From contig NZ_CP054258.1 of NCBI RefSeq assembly GCF_024181585.1, forward strand, positions 558,001-622,000: a stretch of DNA of 64,000 nt, read 5' to 3'. Within the stretch, counting starts at the first letter, position 1, and each line of letters starts with the position of its first letter. The position numbers and the translations under genes are program-made. Source of the stretch: Treponema socranskii subsp. buccale. Its GTDB lineage: Bacteria > Spirochaetota > Spirochaetia > Treponematales > Treponemataceae. Below are positions 34,356-43,302 of this stretch, in pieces. The notes under the pieces were generated by a model that did not search any database, was not told where the DNA came from, and saw nothing but the letters and a program-made list of their open reading frames with translations.

Positions 34356-35141
34356 TCAACCGACGTGTGCGACCGTCTGCGATTTGTCATCGTTTGCCGC
34401 TTGCGATTTATCGGGAGGCGCGCCGGCTGCACGCGATTTTTGTCCGCCGCTTGCACTTACCGCTTGCGGCTTGCGAGTGCCGACGTCCGTAGTTTTCCGC
34501 TCATTCGCTTCGTCTATCATATCGTTGTAATAGCGGCTTTCGATCGCGCTTTCATCGATACCGCAGTTTTTGAAAATCGACAGGATCGCGCGTTTTGCGC
34601 TTTCGGTCTGCGCATCGTCTTTTGCGAGCACTTCGATTTCGAGAAAGTCTCCGAGCGGCGGCACGGTACACAGCTCGATGTGTGCCGCTCCCGCCTCCGT
34701 TTCGGCATACCACTCTTTAATAATTTTTTCTTTTACGTGCGAAATGCGGCCGCCCGCATCTTCGATAAACGATTCGATCGCATCCGTTTCGGAAAGCATA
34801 CATTCTTTTTCGTCGTTCACTTCGATTGCAATGTTGTCCGCATCTTTGCGCAATTCTTTTCGCTTGTACGTAAACGTGATTTTCGTTTCGCCCGTTTTTT
34901 CGTACACCGTTTTCCGTATGCGGCAGCCGACATGCGTTTTTTTCTCCGCGTTTTCCGAACGCACTTTTGCGTCAGTGCGCTTCGAGGGTGACCTCTCCGT
35001 ATCGGCCGGCACGCAAGCGAGGGGCAGCCGGTAATAAATGTCGCGCTTTATGAGTGCGCCTGCATAATCGGCAAAAGAATCAAGCGCACGTGCGACTGCA
35101 CGGCGGTCTTCGACATGCGCTTTCAGTTCGATTTCGTACAT
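34356..35141 (-). CDS. CYTH domain protein (class IV adenylate cyclase/ThTPase-like)
   Basis: Probable cytoplasmic metal-dependent triphosphate enzyme. Residues 1-170 form a CYTH domain: the signature E-X-E-X-K in YEIELKAHV, then DIYYRLP, GCRIRKT with basic residues, KITFTYKRKEL and HIELCTVPPLGDFLEIEVL. The product could be cAMP or hydrolysed thiamine triphosphate; the sequence alone does not decide. The last 45 residues are a low-complexity Ala/Ser/Gln/Lys tail. Start 35141 is supported by a TACAAT box 5 nt upstream (leaderless) and by the family N-terminus; the upstream part of the frame is not conserved-looking. Confidence 0.82.
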   Translation of the reverse strand: MYEIELKAHVEDRRAVARALDSFADYAGALIKRDIYYRLPLACVPADTERSPSKRTDAKVRSENAEKKTHVGCRIRKTVYEKTGETKITFTYKRKELRKDADNIAIEVNDEKECMLSETDAIESFIEDAGGRISHVKEKIIKEWYAETEAGAAHIELCTVPPLGDFLEIEVLAKDDAQTESAKRAILSIFKNCGIDESAIESRYYNDMIDEANERKTTDVGTRKPQAVSASGGQKSRAAGAPPDKSQAANDDKSQTVAHVG

Positions 35142-35146
35142 AACGC

Positions 35147-35152
35147 ATTGTA
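35147..35152 (-). promoter_or_regulatory. -10 box of the CYTH/DUF975/sppA operon
   Basis: TACAAT on the minus strand, 5 nt before the ATG; the -35 (TTTTGT at 17 nt) is partial. No Shine-Dalgarno is present. Confidence 0.4.
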
Positions 35153-35278
35153 GCACGGTGCATCCTTTTACAAAAGCGTCCGAACGCCTGCGGTTTGCGA
35201 TACCGCCGCTTGCAATACTTGCAACGGGCACTGAGCGCGAAGTTTTCCGCGTCTGTTTTACCGATTTTTAATACGTGA

Positions 35279-35284
35279 TATAGT
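35279..35284 (+). promoter_or_regulatory. -10 box of dus
   Basis: TATAGT, 6 nt before ATG 35291, with a weak -35 and no Shine-Dalgarno; leaderless message likely. Confidence 0.4.
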
Positions 35285-35290
35285 AGCGCT

Positions 35291-36274
35291 ATGAAATTGA
35301 TCTGCGCACCCGTCGCGACGGTTACCCACGCGGCGTTCCGTACCCTCGTCGACCGTTTCGGCGGCTGCGACGAATATTATTCCGAAATGATAAACGCGGC
35401 CACCTTCGTCAACGGCGGTCCTTTTGAAAAATACTATGTCATTCCCGATCCCGCGCCTGAAAAAACGGTGTGGCAGATCACCGGACGGAAAGCCGAACAC
35501 CTTGCAAAAGCCGCTTCCATGCTCGCCGAGCTTCCGGGTATCGGAATCGATATCAATATGGGATGCTCGGCTCCCGATATCGTCAAAAGCGGCGCGGGTG
35601 CGGCGTGGCTTTCGAAAGATACTTCCGAAACTCGCGCTATGGTGCGGAGCGTAAAAGATGCGCTTTCGGGATCCGGAAAGAGGCTTTCGGTAAAGCTCCG
35701 CCTCGGCAACGAACATTTTACCGACGAGCGATTTTTTTCGTTGTGCGATATGCTTGCATCCGAAGGCGTAACGCTTTTTGCATTGCATCCGCGCACGAGC
35801 AAAGAAAAATACCGTTCGCCTCTCAGACGGGAATATGTCGAACGCCTTGCCCTGAGATATGCGGGTGACGGCATTTCCGTCGTTTTAAACGGCGGCGTAC
35901 GCGATGTGCGGTCGATGCACGAAGCCCTGTGCGCTTCTCCCCACGCTTCGGGCATTATGATCGCGCGTGGAGCGATCGAAAAACCGTGGCTCTTTGCCGA
36001 ACTTGCCGCGGATTTGCGGCACGAAAGCTTCGATGCGGTGATCGACCGCCGGGCGCTCGCCCTCGATTTTATCGATATGCTCGAAAAATATCAGCCGAAA
36101 GAATTTTGGAAAACGCGCATGCAGCGTTTTTTTGCGTATTACTGCCGCGGTTTTTCGTTTGCGCATTATTTTCAAACGCAGATGCAAAACGCAAAAGACA
36201 CCGACGATGCCCGCGCCCGCATCCGCGATTATTTTCAAAAACAGGCAGGCGACGTATTGTTGTGTCTGTCGTAA
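35291..36274 (+). CDS. dus: tRNA-dihydrouridine synthase family protein
   Basis: FMN-dependent enzyme that reduces uridines in tRNA, 327 residues. Motifs: MKLICAPVATVTHAAFR at the FMN-binding N-terminus, YYSEMINA, WQITGRKAEHLAKAA, the catalytic-Cys motif INMGCSAPDIVKSGAGAAWL (usual consensus NMGCP), SVKLRLG, LFALHPRTSKEKYR, and VVLNGGVRDV with MIARGAIEKPWLF. The Cys is present although the next Pro is Ser. Which tRNA position is modified cannot be told. A strong terminator follows. Confidence 0.9.
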   Translation: MKLICAPVATVTHAAFRTLVDRFGGCDEYYSEMINAATFVNGGPFEKYYVIPDPAPEKTVWQITGRKAEHLAKAASMLAELPGIGIDINMGCSAPDIVKSGAGAAWLSKDTSETRAMVRSVKDALSGSGKRLSVKLRLGNEHFTDERFFSLCDMLASEGVTLFALHPRTSKEKYRSPLRREYVERLALRYAGDGISVVLNGGVRDVRSMHEALCASPHASGIMIARGAIEKPWLFAELAADLRHESFDAVIDRRALALDFIDMLEKYQPKEFWKTRMQRFFAYYCRGFSFAHYFQTQMQNAKDTDDARARIRDYFQKQAGDVLLCLS

Positions 36275-36292
36275 CATACTATGTATGGTAAT

Positions 36293-36322
36293 AAAAAAGC
36301 GGTGCGTGAGCACCGCTTTTTT
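36293..36322. terminator. bidirectional terminator between dus and the amylase/histone-like gene
   Basis: GCGGTGC, loop GTGA, GCACCGC, flanked by six A and six T. Serves both convergent genes. Confidence 0.9.
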
Positions 36323-36347
36323 ATCGCAAAGAATTAATTATTTGCGA

Positions 36348-36602
36348 TTATTTTTTTGCGACCGGCTTTTTCGCCGTTGTCTTTTTAGCAACGGTTTTTT
36401 TCGCCGTCGTCTTTTTAGCAACGGTTTTTTTCGCCGTCGTCTTTTTAGCTGCAGTCTTTTTTGCTGCCGGCTTTTTCGCTGCGGTTTTTTTTGCCGCGGC
36501 CGGTTTTTTCGCCGTTGTCTTTTTAGCAACAGTTTTTTTTGCTGTTGTCTTTTTTGCGGCCGGTTTTTTTACAGCCGGCTTTTTTACTGTGGTCATCGCC
36601 AT
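36348..36602 (-). CDS. histone H1-like (AlaLys-rich) DNA-binding protein, possible independent internal product
   Basis: Within the 3' end of the amylase-like frame, ATG 36602 is preceded by AAGGAG at ideal 6-nt spacing and would give an 84-residue protein MAMTTVKKPAVKKPAAKKT continuing as PAKK/TAKK/VAKK repeats. The composition is nearly only Lys, Ala, Thr, Pro and Val. It resembles the C-terminal tails of eukaryotic H1 and bacterial H1-like proteins (Hc2, BpH1), which bind DNA non-specifically. It could be a separate nucleoid protein translated from its own site, an ancestral gene whose upstream neighbour lost its stop codon, or simply a tail of the large enzyme. The coding DNA is a long imperfect repeat. 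Confidence 0.6.
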   Translation of the reverse strand: MAMTTVKKPAVKKPAAKKTTAKKTVAKKTTAKKPAAAKKTAAKKPAAKKTAAKKTTAKKTVAKKTTAKKTVAKKTTAKKPVAKK

Positions 36603-39600
36603 AGTCAGCTCCTTGTGCTTTTTGCCGGATAGTCCGGCAGTCGTTATCTTTGCAGCTTCTCTCTTCCCGACGGGAGGTAAAGCTTTAGAACCTTTGTTCG
36701 GCGCGAATTGATTAATAAATAATTCGCTCTTAAACGATGCCTTTATTTTAGCATCATTGAGAAGAAAATACAATGCGCGCACAAAGTTTTTCTTCTCTTC
36801 CGGTGCATACAGAGTCGCTTCTGCGGCAAAGTATGTCAAGCTGCTGTCCGACAATTCTTTGTTAAACCACTGTATGCCGTTGAAGAAATTATTTCCCGAG
36901 AGCAGCGCCGCGTCTTCGCTTTGTACGAAAAGCGCGGCAAGCTCGTAGGATGCCTTCTTCAAATCGTTTAATAATACTGTTTTTCCAGCAAGAGGTGCAA
37001 GAGCGAAGACGCGCATCAGCTGATGCCGATCGGGCGCATTTGCACATCCCGTTCGTCTTATATATTCGGCAAATTTTCGTGCGAAATTAAATCTTTTTGC
37101 ACATCCGCACGCGGCGAGCTCTTCGACCGATGCAAGGCAGATTAATAATATCGGAAGCGATTTTTCGGATACCATAAAACAGGAGATGATATCATCGGTA
37201 TCTTTTACTTTTGATAATTTTTTATTATTTTCGGGAGAGGCTTTTTCTTTTATTAATTTTTCGTTTTCTTCTGCGGACGGATTTCGAAGAACGGCATCCG
37301 CAGCGGACGATATGACGGCTGAAAACATTTTATTGAATTGCCGAAATTGTTTTTCAGGCGGAGCGATTTTATATCCGCATCCGTCCGCAAACCGCTGTGC
37401 CGTAGCGTAGAATGCGAGCGCGCTTTCTTTGACTTCATCCGTAAGCGCTTGCATTTTATCCGTAAGGGCTTTTTTCTTTAACTGCGTTCCGTCCGCAGGA
37501 TGCAAGATCTCTTCCGTTTTTGAAATTAATAAAATTGCGAAAGTTTCGAGCGCTTTGTACAGTTCCCAGTATTCGATCTCTTCCCAAAGCGTGTCCAAAT
37601 CTTCCGCGCCGCGGCCTGCGAGGGTTTGGCACAACGTGCGGTATTTGTGCGTATCGGTATCCGTAATTTGGCTGATATCCGTATAGACCTGTGCTTCAAA
37701 TCCGTTCAGCGACACGAACAGTCCGCGCTCGCGGATGTCGGAGCTTTCACGTATATAATACAGTCCCGATCGCTGTTCGCGGAAGATGCAGTAGGTATCG
37801 CGTTCTCCGCTGAGGCATAATCCTTCCGCTATCGTCCGCGTTACAAGCCGCTTGTCGTTTTCGCCGCTTCCCGTTTTCAGTGCATACGGCACCGATTCTT
37901 TGATCCAGCCTGCAGTACGTTCATATTTGTTGTTGTAGACGACGAGCGTACATACTCCGTCTGCGCAGTTCGAATACGCGAACACGTTTTCGTCAACGCT
38001 GCCTCCGTTCCACAGATCGTAGAATAAAAAGTCTTCGACGTCCGCAAAAAGGCGGCGTTTTTTCATGAGCGGGAAAATATCGCGCCGGTGACGTGCGACG
38101 AAGCCTTCGTCGGGAATTTCATTTCGATATGCGCGCGTATATTCCATGCCGTACTTTTCTTCGAAGCCTTCGATCTGGCCGTGACCGAACATCGGAAGTC
38201 CGGGCATCGTAACCATGAGCGTACACACGCCGAAATATTTATCGCCCTTGCCGAACTGAGCGACGGCGGTCTCTTCGTCGGGATTGTTGAGGAAGTTGAC
38301 AAAGCGCTTGAGCACTTGCGGATCGAAGCGCAGCGTATTTTTTACCGTATCGCGGTATTTTTGATTTTCTTCTTTTTTGAGCATATTCATGAACGCGCTG
38401 TTGTAGACGCGGTGCATACCGAGTGTGCGGACGAAGTAGCCTTCCATCATCCAAAATGCTTCGGCAAGCAGCAACGTGTCCGGAACTTCGGCTGCGATCC
38501 TGTCGACGACTTCCCGCCAAAATTCGTTGGGAATCGCACGATTGAATTCTTCCGTCGAAAGAGCGCTTTCACTCCGCGTCGCGATATCACCTCCGTGCCC
38601 CGGCGCGGGATACCACAACCGTCTGATGTGTTTTTTTGCAAGCACCATCGCCGCATCGAATCTGATGATCGGAAAATTTTTCGCGACGTCGACGATCTCC
38701 CGCATCACTGCTTCACGTGCGACGGGGTTCAGAAAATCGATTTGCGCCGTATCGTTCCACGGCATGCCGGTACCGTCGTTTCCGTGGTAGATATAGCGCA
38801 CGTCTCCGGTATGGTTATCGACCCGCTTAAAGATGACGGCGCAGTCGGTTTTGGTATAATAATGATCTTCGAGGTAGATGCCGACCCGCCCGTCGCGCGA
38901 AAGATTCTCGCCGTTGAACGTGTACTGCGGGAAGGGGCAATCCTTCCTCTGGACGAAGAGGTCGGGTTTTTCGATGACCCATTTCGAATCCATGCCGGTG
39001 TGATTCGGCACCATGTCGGATGCAAGACGGATGCCGCGCTGCCATAGCCTTGTGCGCAGATTTACGAGCGCGTCCCAGCCGCCGATATCGCGCGCGATTT
39101 CATAATCGTAGAGGCTGTATGCGCTTGCAGCCGCTTCCGGATTTCCGTTAATCTGCTTGATGCGCTTGCTCGCGTAGCTCCTCTCCCACAAGCCGATAAG
39201 CCAGAGCCCCGTAAAGCCTTCGTCCCGAAGCGTATCGAGCTCTTCGTCGGGGATTTCGTCGAGGCGGGTGATCGCACGGGAATATTTTTTTGAAAGCTGA
39301 TCGAGCCACACGAGCACCGTCTTTGCGATGAGCACGACGCACGGCATCCATGCGCTGTCCGCGCTGAAACGCTCGTATTCTTTTGAGAGGTTTTCGTAGC
39401 TGTACGGCACCGTTTCGATTTCGCCTCCGCCGTGCCACGCCGCTTTTTCCTCTTCCCGTATCGTATCGATGCCGGCGAGCAGACGCTTGATGATATCTCC
39501 GAGCATTGTCGCCCAGTACAGGCGGATGTAATCGAGCTGGCCTTTGAGGCTGTCGGGGCTGTAGACGACAGGCTCTTTCAGCATGGAAATGAGGTCGTGG

Positions 39601-40223
39601 CCGAACGGACCGAACGGCGGAAGTAAAGCGAAACGACTTTTAATAATTTCCCATGATTTTGCGTATAACGGATTACGGGCGAGCTTTGCGTCGTCGAACA
39701 AAATCGTAAATTTTTTAAATGCGGGGTTTTCATTTGCGAGGTGCAGGAGTATGAGCTCTTCGAACGTCTGTTCACGGTTTGTCCGCTTTCGCTTCGTGCC
39801 CTTATCGAATGCGGTCTCGGAAAGATAGTTTTCGGCGCTTACCGTACCGTGACGGACGGCCGCAGGCGGAAACTCGTCGATAAACGACAAGAGGAGGTCG
39901 TCTATCCTGTCCGAACCGAATTCATCGTCGAGCTTTGCAAGGACGGTACTGAACGATTCCGCGTCCGCATCCCTCCGGTAAATCATGCATACGTAGTGAA
40001 ATATTTCATCGATGAGCCCCATCGCGTTGAGTTCGCCCGCCGACACGCGTTTTTCGTGTTCGCCTCGTTTATCGAAGAACGCATTCAGTTTTTCGACAAA
40101 GGTGCGCACTTGATACATATCGGAAAAGATGACATTGCCTGCAGACGCGAACAGCGTTTCGTTAAATCGGCAGAGGTCTCTGACCTTTTTACTTACATGA
40201 AATTCATTGTACGAAATTTTCAC
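36348..40223 (-). CDS. large GH13 alpha-amylase-like protein fused in frame to a histone H1-like tail
   Basis: About 1291 residues. No signal peptide is seen. The middle is a GH13 barrel: SDMVPNHTG (region I), IRFDAAM with nucleophile Asp523 (region II), LLAEAF with acid Glu588 (region III), and FLNNPDEETA where NHD is expected (region IV, His replaced by Pro). About 300 N-terminal and 450 C-terminal residues flank it without recognised domains. The last 84 residues are AKK/TAKK/VAKK repeats. GTG 40223 has GGAG 5 nt upstream and follows a TATAAT box; an earlier GTG at 40256 would lie at the transcription start. The substrate is probably an alpha-glucan or maltose-type sugar (inference). An internal start at 36602 may yield the tail separately. 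Confidence 0.8.
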   Translation of the reverse strand: MKISYNEFHVSKKVRDLCRFNETLFASAGNVIFSDMYQVRTFVEKLNAFFDKRGEHEKRVSAGELNAMGLIDEIFHYVCMIYRRDADAESFSTVLAKLDDEFGSDRIDDLLLSFIDEFPPAAVRHGTVSAENYLSETAFDKGTKRKRTNREQTFEELILLHLANENPAFKKFTILFDDAKLARNPLYAKSWEIIKSRFALLPPFGPFGHDLISMLKEPVVYSPDSLKGQLDYIRLYWATMLGDIIKRLLAGIDTIREEEKAAWHGGGEIETVPYSYENLSKEYERFSADSAWMPCVVLIAKTVLVWLDQLSKKYSRAITRLDEIPDEELDTLRDEGFTGLWLIGLWERSYASKRIKQINGNPEAAASAYSLYDYEIARDIGGWDALVNLRTRLWQRGIRLASDMVPNHTGMDSKWVIEKPDLFVQRKDCPFPQYTFNGENLSRDGRVGIYLEDHYYTKTDCAVIFKRVDNHTGDVRYIYHGNDGTGMPWNDTAQIDFLNPVAREAVMREIVDVAKNFPIIRFDAAMVLAKKHIRRLWYPAPGHGGDIATRSESALSTEEFNRAIPNEFWREVVDRIAAEVPDTLLLAEAFWMMEGYFVRTLGMHRVYNSAFMNMLKKEENQKYRDTVKNTLRFDPQVLKRFVNFLNNPDEETAVAQFGKGDKYFGVCTLMVTMPGLPMFGHGQIEGFEEKYGMEYTRAYRNEIPDEGFVARHRRDIFPLMKKRRLFADVEDFLFYDLWNGGSVDENVFAYSNCADGVCTLVVYNNKYERTAGWIKESVPYALKTGSGENDKRLVTRTIAEGLCLSGERDTYCIFREQRSGLYYIRESSDIRERGLFVSLNGFEAQVYTDISQITDTDTHKYRTLCQTLAGRGAEDLDTLWEEIEYWELYKALETFAILLISKTEEILHPADGTQLKKKALTDKMQALTDEVKESALAFYATAQRFADGCGYKIAPPEKQFRQFNKMFSAVISSAADAVLRNPSAEENEKLIKEKASPENNKKLSKVKDTDDIISCFMVSEKSLPILLICLASVEELAACGCAKRFNFARKFAEYIRRTGCANAPDRHQLMRVFALAPLAGKTVLLNDLKKASYELAALFVQSEDAALLSGNNFFNGIQWFNKELSDSSLTYFAAEATLYAPEEKKNFVRALYFLLNDAKIKASFKSELFINQFAPNKGSKALPPVGKREAAKITTAGLSGKKHKELTMAMTTVKKPAVKKPAAKKTTAKKTVAKKTTAKKPAAAKKTAAKKPAAKKTAAKKTTAKKTVAKKTTAKKTVAKKTTAKKPVAKK

Positions 40224-40262
40224 AGCATCTCCGTGTTGCGTTTTATCGACGTACACATATAG

Positions 40263-40268
40263 ATTATA
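40263..40268 (-). promoter_or_regulatory. -10 box of the amylase-like gene
   Basis: Perfect TATAAT on the minus strand. Transcription near 40256 gives a leader of about 33 nt to GTG 40223. No good -35 is visible. Confidence 0.45.
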
Positions 40269-40321
40269 GCACGATATGAGAAAAAAGGGTAATTTTTTTG
40301 TGTAATTTTTTTTGTAGATTT

Positions 40322-40345
40322 TTTATTCGTGCGGAGGGTTTAATA
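40322..40345 (+). repeat. truncated copy of the dispersed hairpin repeat, copy 3
   Basis: The first 24 bases of the repeat (TTTATTCGTGCGGAGGGTTT then AATA) are exact, after which the similarity ends. Confidence 0.6.
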
Positions 40346-40411
40346 AAACGAGTTCCGAATGAAAACGAAGCGGAAGCCGCAAAGCGCTTCGATGCGGCCC
40401 CCGTTTCCGTA

Positions 40412-41482
40412 TCACGTTAAAATTTTATATTGATCGTCTTTGCCGTCGTCGGCGTATACCAATTCATCCTGAATTTTCATATCGATCTTTTGGCCTGCCG
40501 AAAGCGAGTCGAAGCTGTGCGGATCCGCGATGATGCGAAGCGAAACGCCGCCCAAGTCGACGCGGCAGTCGTTTTCGTTGCCGAGATAGTACATGTTTTG
40601 AATCGTGCCGGTGAGCTCTCCCCCTGACGGAACGATCTTTACGTTTTCGGGGCGCAGCGTCAGCACGACCTTTCCCGAAAGCTTTCCCGAATACGGCACG
40701 CTTTGATTCGTTCCCGCTATCGAAATGCGTCCTCCGTCCGCCGTCCCTTTGAGAAAGTTCGCTTTTCCGACAAAGTTTGCGACGAATTGATTGACGGGGC
40801 TGCGGTAGATTTCGAGAGGGGAGCCGACTTGCTGTACGACGCCGTTGTTTATTAAAAACACGCGGTCGCTCATCGTCATCGCTTCGACTTGATCGTGCGT
40901 GACGTAGACGACGGTGATGCCGAGCTTTTTTTGAATATCTTTGATTTCGAAGCGCATGCTTTCCCGCAGTTTTGCGTCGAGGTTTGAAAGCGGTTCGTCG
41001 AGGAGGAGCAGTTTCGGTTCGGCGACGAGGGCTCTTCCGAGCGCTACGCGCTGCTGCTGACCGCCTGAAAGCTGGGACGGCATGCGTTTTTCGTATTGAC
41101 TCAAGTGCACGATTTCGAGGATCGCACCGACGCGCTTTTTGATTTCATCTTTTTTCAGCTTTTGAATTTTCAGCGGATAGGCGACGTTGTCGAATACGTT
41201 CATGTGCGGCCACACCGCGTAGGTTTGAAAGACCATGCCGATGCCGCGCCTTTCCGGAGGCACGAAAGTCGTATCGTCCGACACGATTTTTCCGTCGATC
41301 GCAATCGAACCGGTCGAAGGTTTTCTGAAACCCGCTATCATGCGAAGCAGCGTCGTTTTACCGCAGCCGGAAGGGCCGAGCAGCGTTATGAACTCTCCGT
41401 CTTTTATTTCCGCGTTGAACGTATCGATGACCGTTTCGTCGTCGTATACTTTCGTTACGTTTTTAATACTCACCGTTGACAT
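40412..41482 (-). CDS. ABC transporter ATP-binding protein, iron(III)/polyamine (FbpC/PotA) type
   Basis: ATPase of 356 residues. Motifs: Walker A GPSGCGKTT near residue 38, Q-loop MVFQTYAVWPHM, signature LSGGQQQRVALGRAL, Walker B LLLLDEPLSNLDAKLR and switch His VYVTHDQVEAM. The C-terminal 120 residues form a TOBE-type regulatory extension (VVLTLRPENVKIV). This is the CUT1/Fbp/Pot group. It is the last gene of a three-gene operon read on the minus strand with a two-domain permease and a binding lipoprotein. GGAG precedes ATG 41482. Confidence 0.92.
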   Translation of the reverse strand: MSTVSIKNVTKVYDDETVIDTFNAEIKDGEFITLLGPSGCGKTTLLRMIAGFRKPSTGSIAIDGKIVSDDTTFVPPERRGIGMVFQTYAVWPHMNVFDNVAYPLKIQKLKKDEIKKRVGAILEIVHLSQYEKRMPSQLSGGQQQRVALGRALVAEPKLLLLDEPLSNLDAKLRESMRFEIKDIQKKLGITVVYVTHDQVEAMTMSDRVFLINNGVVQQVGSPLEIYRSPVNQFVANFVGKANFLKGTADGGRISIAGTNQSVPYSGKLSGKVVLTLRPENVKIVPSGGELTGTIQNMYYLGNENDCRVDLGGVSLRIIADPHSFDSLSAGQKIDMKIQDELVYADDGKDDQYKILT

Positions 41483-41558
41483 AATTTCTCCTCACTGTTC
41501 TAAATTAATAAATAATTTCGCGGCGCCTGCGGCCGACCTCGGTTTTGCACGCTCGAAG

Positions 41559-43244
41559 CTAAATCGAAAATTTGCCCTTTGTCAATTTATTCAGCATCGT
41601 ATTCATAATGATGACGATCGCGAGGATCGCCGTTGCGAGCGCCGACGCCGTCTGCTGACTGTGGAAGGTCTGATACGTAAACAATTCCACGCCGAGCGTT
41701 TTCGTGCTGTTCGAATACAAAAGCGTCGACATCGTCAGTTCGTAAAAGCACGGCATAAAGATGAGAAACCAGCCTGCGACGACCGAAGGGCTTATAAGCG
41801 GCAGCACTACGTCTTTTAAGCGCTGCACCCAGCCCGCGCCCGCTATTTGAGCGGCGCTTTCGAGCGACGGGCTTATCTGCGTAAAAGCGGATACGACGGT
41901 GCGCATTCCCATCATCATGTATTTGATCATATACGCGATAACCATGATGCCTATCGTATTGTAGATGTTGATACGGAATTTTCCGGTCATCGTCATGATG
42001 AGCGCAAGGGCGATGACGACGCTCGGGGTGCCGCTTCCGACGGTTATTAAAAAGTCCGGGATTTCGCGCCCCTTCGCTTCTGTGCGTTTTAAAAGCCACG
42101 CCATGACGACGCTGACGATCATGCCGAAAGTCGCGGCGAGAAAAGCGTACGTGATGCTGTTTTTAAACGAGTTTAAAATCGATTTACGCGAAAAGATGAT
42201 TTTCCAATAACGCCACGTGATATTGTTTCGGGCGAATACGTCTTTGCCCATGTTCATCGTAACCGACGTGGAAATAACCGTCCAAAACGGAATGACTACG
42301 ACGAGAATCGCAAAGAGTGTGACGAGGATCGTAACGGGTATTCTCCATCTTCCCAAATCGACGATGGACGGATGCGTCGATTTTCCCGACACGGTGATGT
42401 ACTCTTTTTTCCCGACGATGAAATTCGACACGTACAAAATTATCAATGCGACCGCCATGAGAAAGACGGCGAGGCAGGTCGCATGCGTGAGGCCTTCGTC
42501 GTTTCCGATCTGCACGTAGTCGATGATGCGCGTCGTCACCGTGTATATCTGCCCCGGCGCTCCGATGATCGACGGAATGCCGTAACACGAAGCGGCCGCG
42601 ACGAATACGAGCAAAGCTGCGGCGATGAGGCTCGGAAGCGCGAGCGGAATCGTGACGGTAAAAAGCGTTTTCAGCGGAGACGCTCCCGATATGCGGGACG
42701 CTTCTTCGAGCGAGGGATCCATTTTTTCCATAGCGCGCGAAATCGTGATAAACGCATAAGGATAATAAAACGTCGTCAATACCCATACCATGCCGCCGAC
42801 CGTATAGATGTTGAACGGATTTTGCGACAGGTGAAAAATTTTTGCGAGGACGACGTTCATCGTGCCGACGGTCGGGTTCAAAAGCCTGAGCCACGCCATC
42901 GCTCCGACATAGGGAGGCACCATATAGGTCATGACGAAGACGGTGCGGAATATTTTTTTGCCGTAGAGATTCGTGCGTCCGACAAGCCACGCGAGCGGAA
43001 ACGAAAGCAATACGCCGAAGACCATCGTGAGCGTCGCCGCAACGAGCGTCGTCTTTAAGCAGGTCCAGTTGAGCGCGTATGAGTAGATGTTTTTAAAGCC
43101 TTCGAGCGAAAAACGCCCGTTGATAAACATGGAGCGGACGAGCAGGTAGACGAGCGGCAGCACTTGAAAGATGAGTAGGAATCCGACAATCAAAAAGATG
43201 ATTACCCATTTGTAATCGAAATACAGTTTTTTTTGACTTTCCAA
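41559..43244 (-). CDS. ABC transporter permease, iron(III) FbpB type with two fused membrane domains
   Basis: 561 residues with about twelve hydrophobic segments, made of two BPD_transp_1 halves. Each half has the EAA coupling loop: EEASRISGASPLKTLFTVTI near residue 195 and ESAAQIAGAGWVQRLKDVVL near residue 475. The fused two-domain layout is typical of Fe3+ (FbpB/SfuB) and some phosphonate or thiamine systems. Start is TTG 43244 with AGGA upstream. About 190 nt separate it from the binding-protein gene, and this gap carries a leader-type hairpin. Confidence 0.92.
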   Translation of the reverse strand: MESQKKLYFDYKWVIIFLIVGFLLIFQVLPLVYLLVRSMFINGRFSLEGFKNIYSYALNWTCLKTTLVAATLTMVFGVLLSFPLAWLVGRTNLYGKKIFRTVFVMTYMVPPYVGAMAWLRLLNPTVGTMNVVLAKIFHLSQNPFNIYTVGGMVWVLTTFYYPYAFITISRAMEKMDPSLEEASRISGASPLKTLFTVTIPLALPSLIAAALLVFVAAASCYGIPSIIGAPGQIYTVTTRIIDYVQIGNDEGLTHATCLAVFLMAVALIILYVSNFIVGKKEYITVSGKSTHPSIVDLGRWRIPVTILVTLFAILVVVIPFWTVISTSVTMNMGKDVFARNNITWRYWKIIFSRKSILNSFKNSITYAFLAATFGMIVSVVMAWLLKRTEAKGREIPDFLITVGSGTPSVVIALALIMTMTGKFRINIYNTIGIMVIAYMIKYMMMGMRTVVSAFTQISPSLESAAQIAGAGWVQRLKDVVLPLISPSVVAGWFLIFMPCFYELTMSTLLYSNSTKTLGVELFTYQTFHSQQTASALATAILAIVIIMNTMLNKLTKGKFSI

Positions 43245-43260
43245 TTTATTTTCCTATAGG

Positions 43261-43302
43261 ATACGGCATTGCAGAAAATATCAATTTTCGAAAATGCCGT
43301 AT
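43261..43302 (-). promoter_or_regulatory. leader hairpin H3, copy b (upstream of the ABC permease gene)
   Basis: Outer stem ATACGGCATT/AATGCCGTAT (10 of 10), internal loop GCA/GAA, inner stem GAAAAT/ATTTTC and tetraloop ATCA, ending about 16 nt before the TTG start. Same architecture as 28841 and 44481 with changed stem bases. Next to it lie a GTGCGTG/CACAC hairpin (43305-43320) and CGAGTTTGC/GCAAACTCG (43332-43352). Confidence 0.65.

Noticed and set aside
36340-36602. The AKK-repeat DNA as a CRISPR or simple satellite
   Set aside because: Units are imperfect, 12-15 nt, in frame and encode a coherent Lys/Ala-rich protein with a ribosome site.
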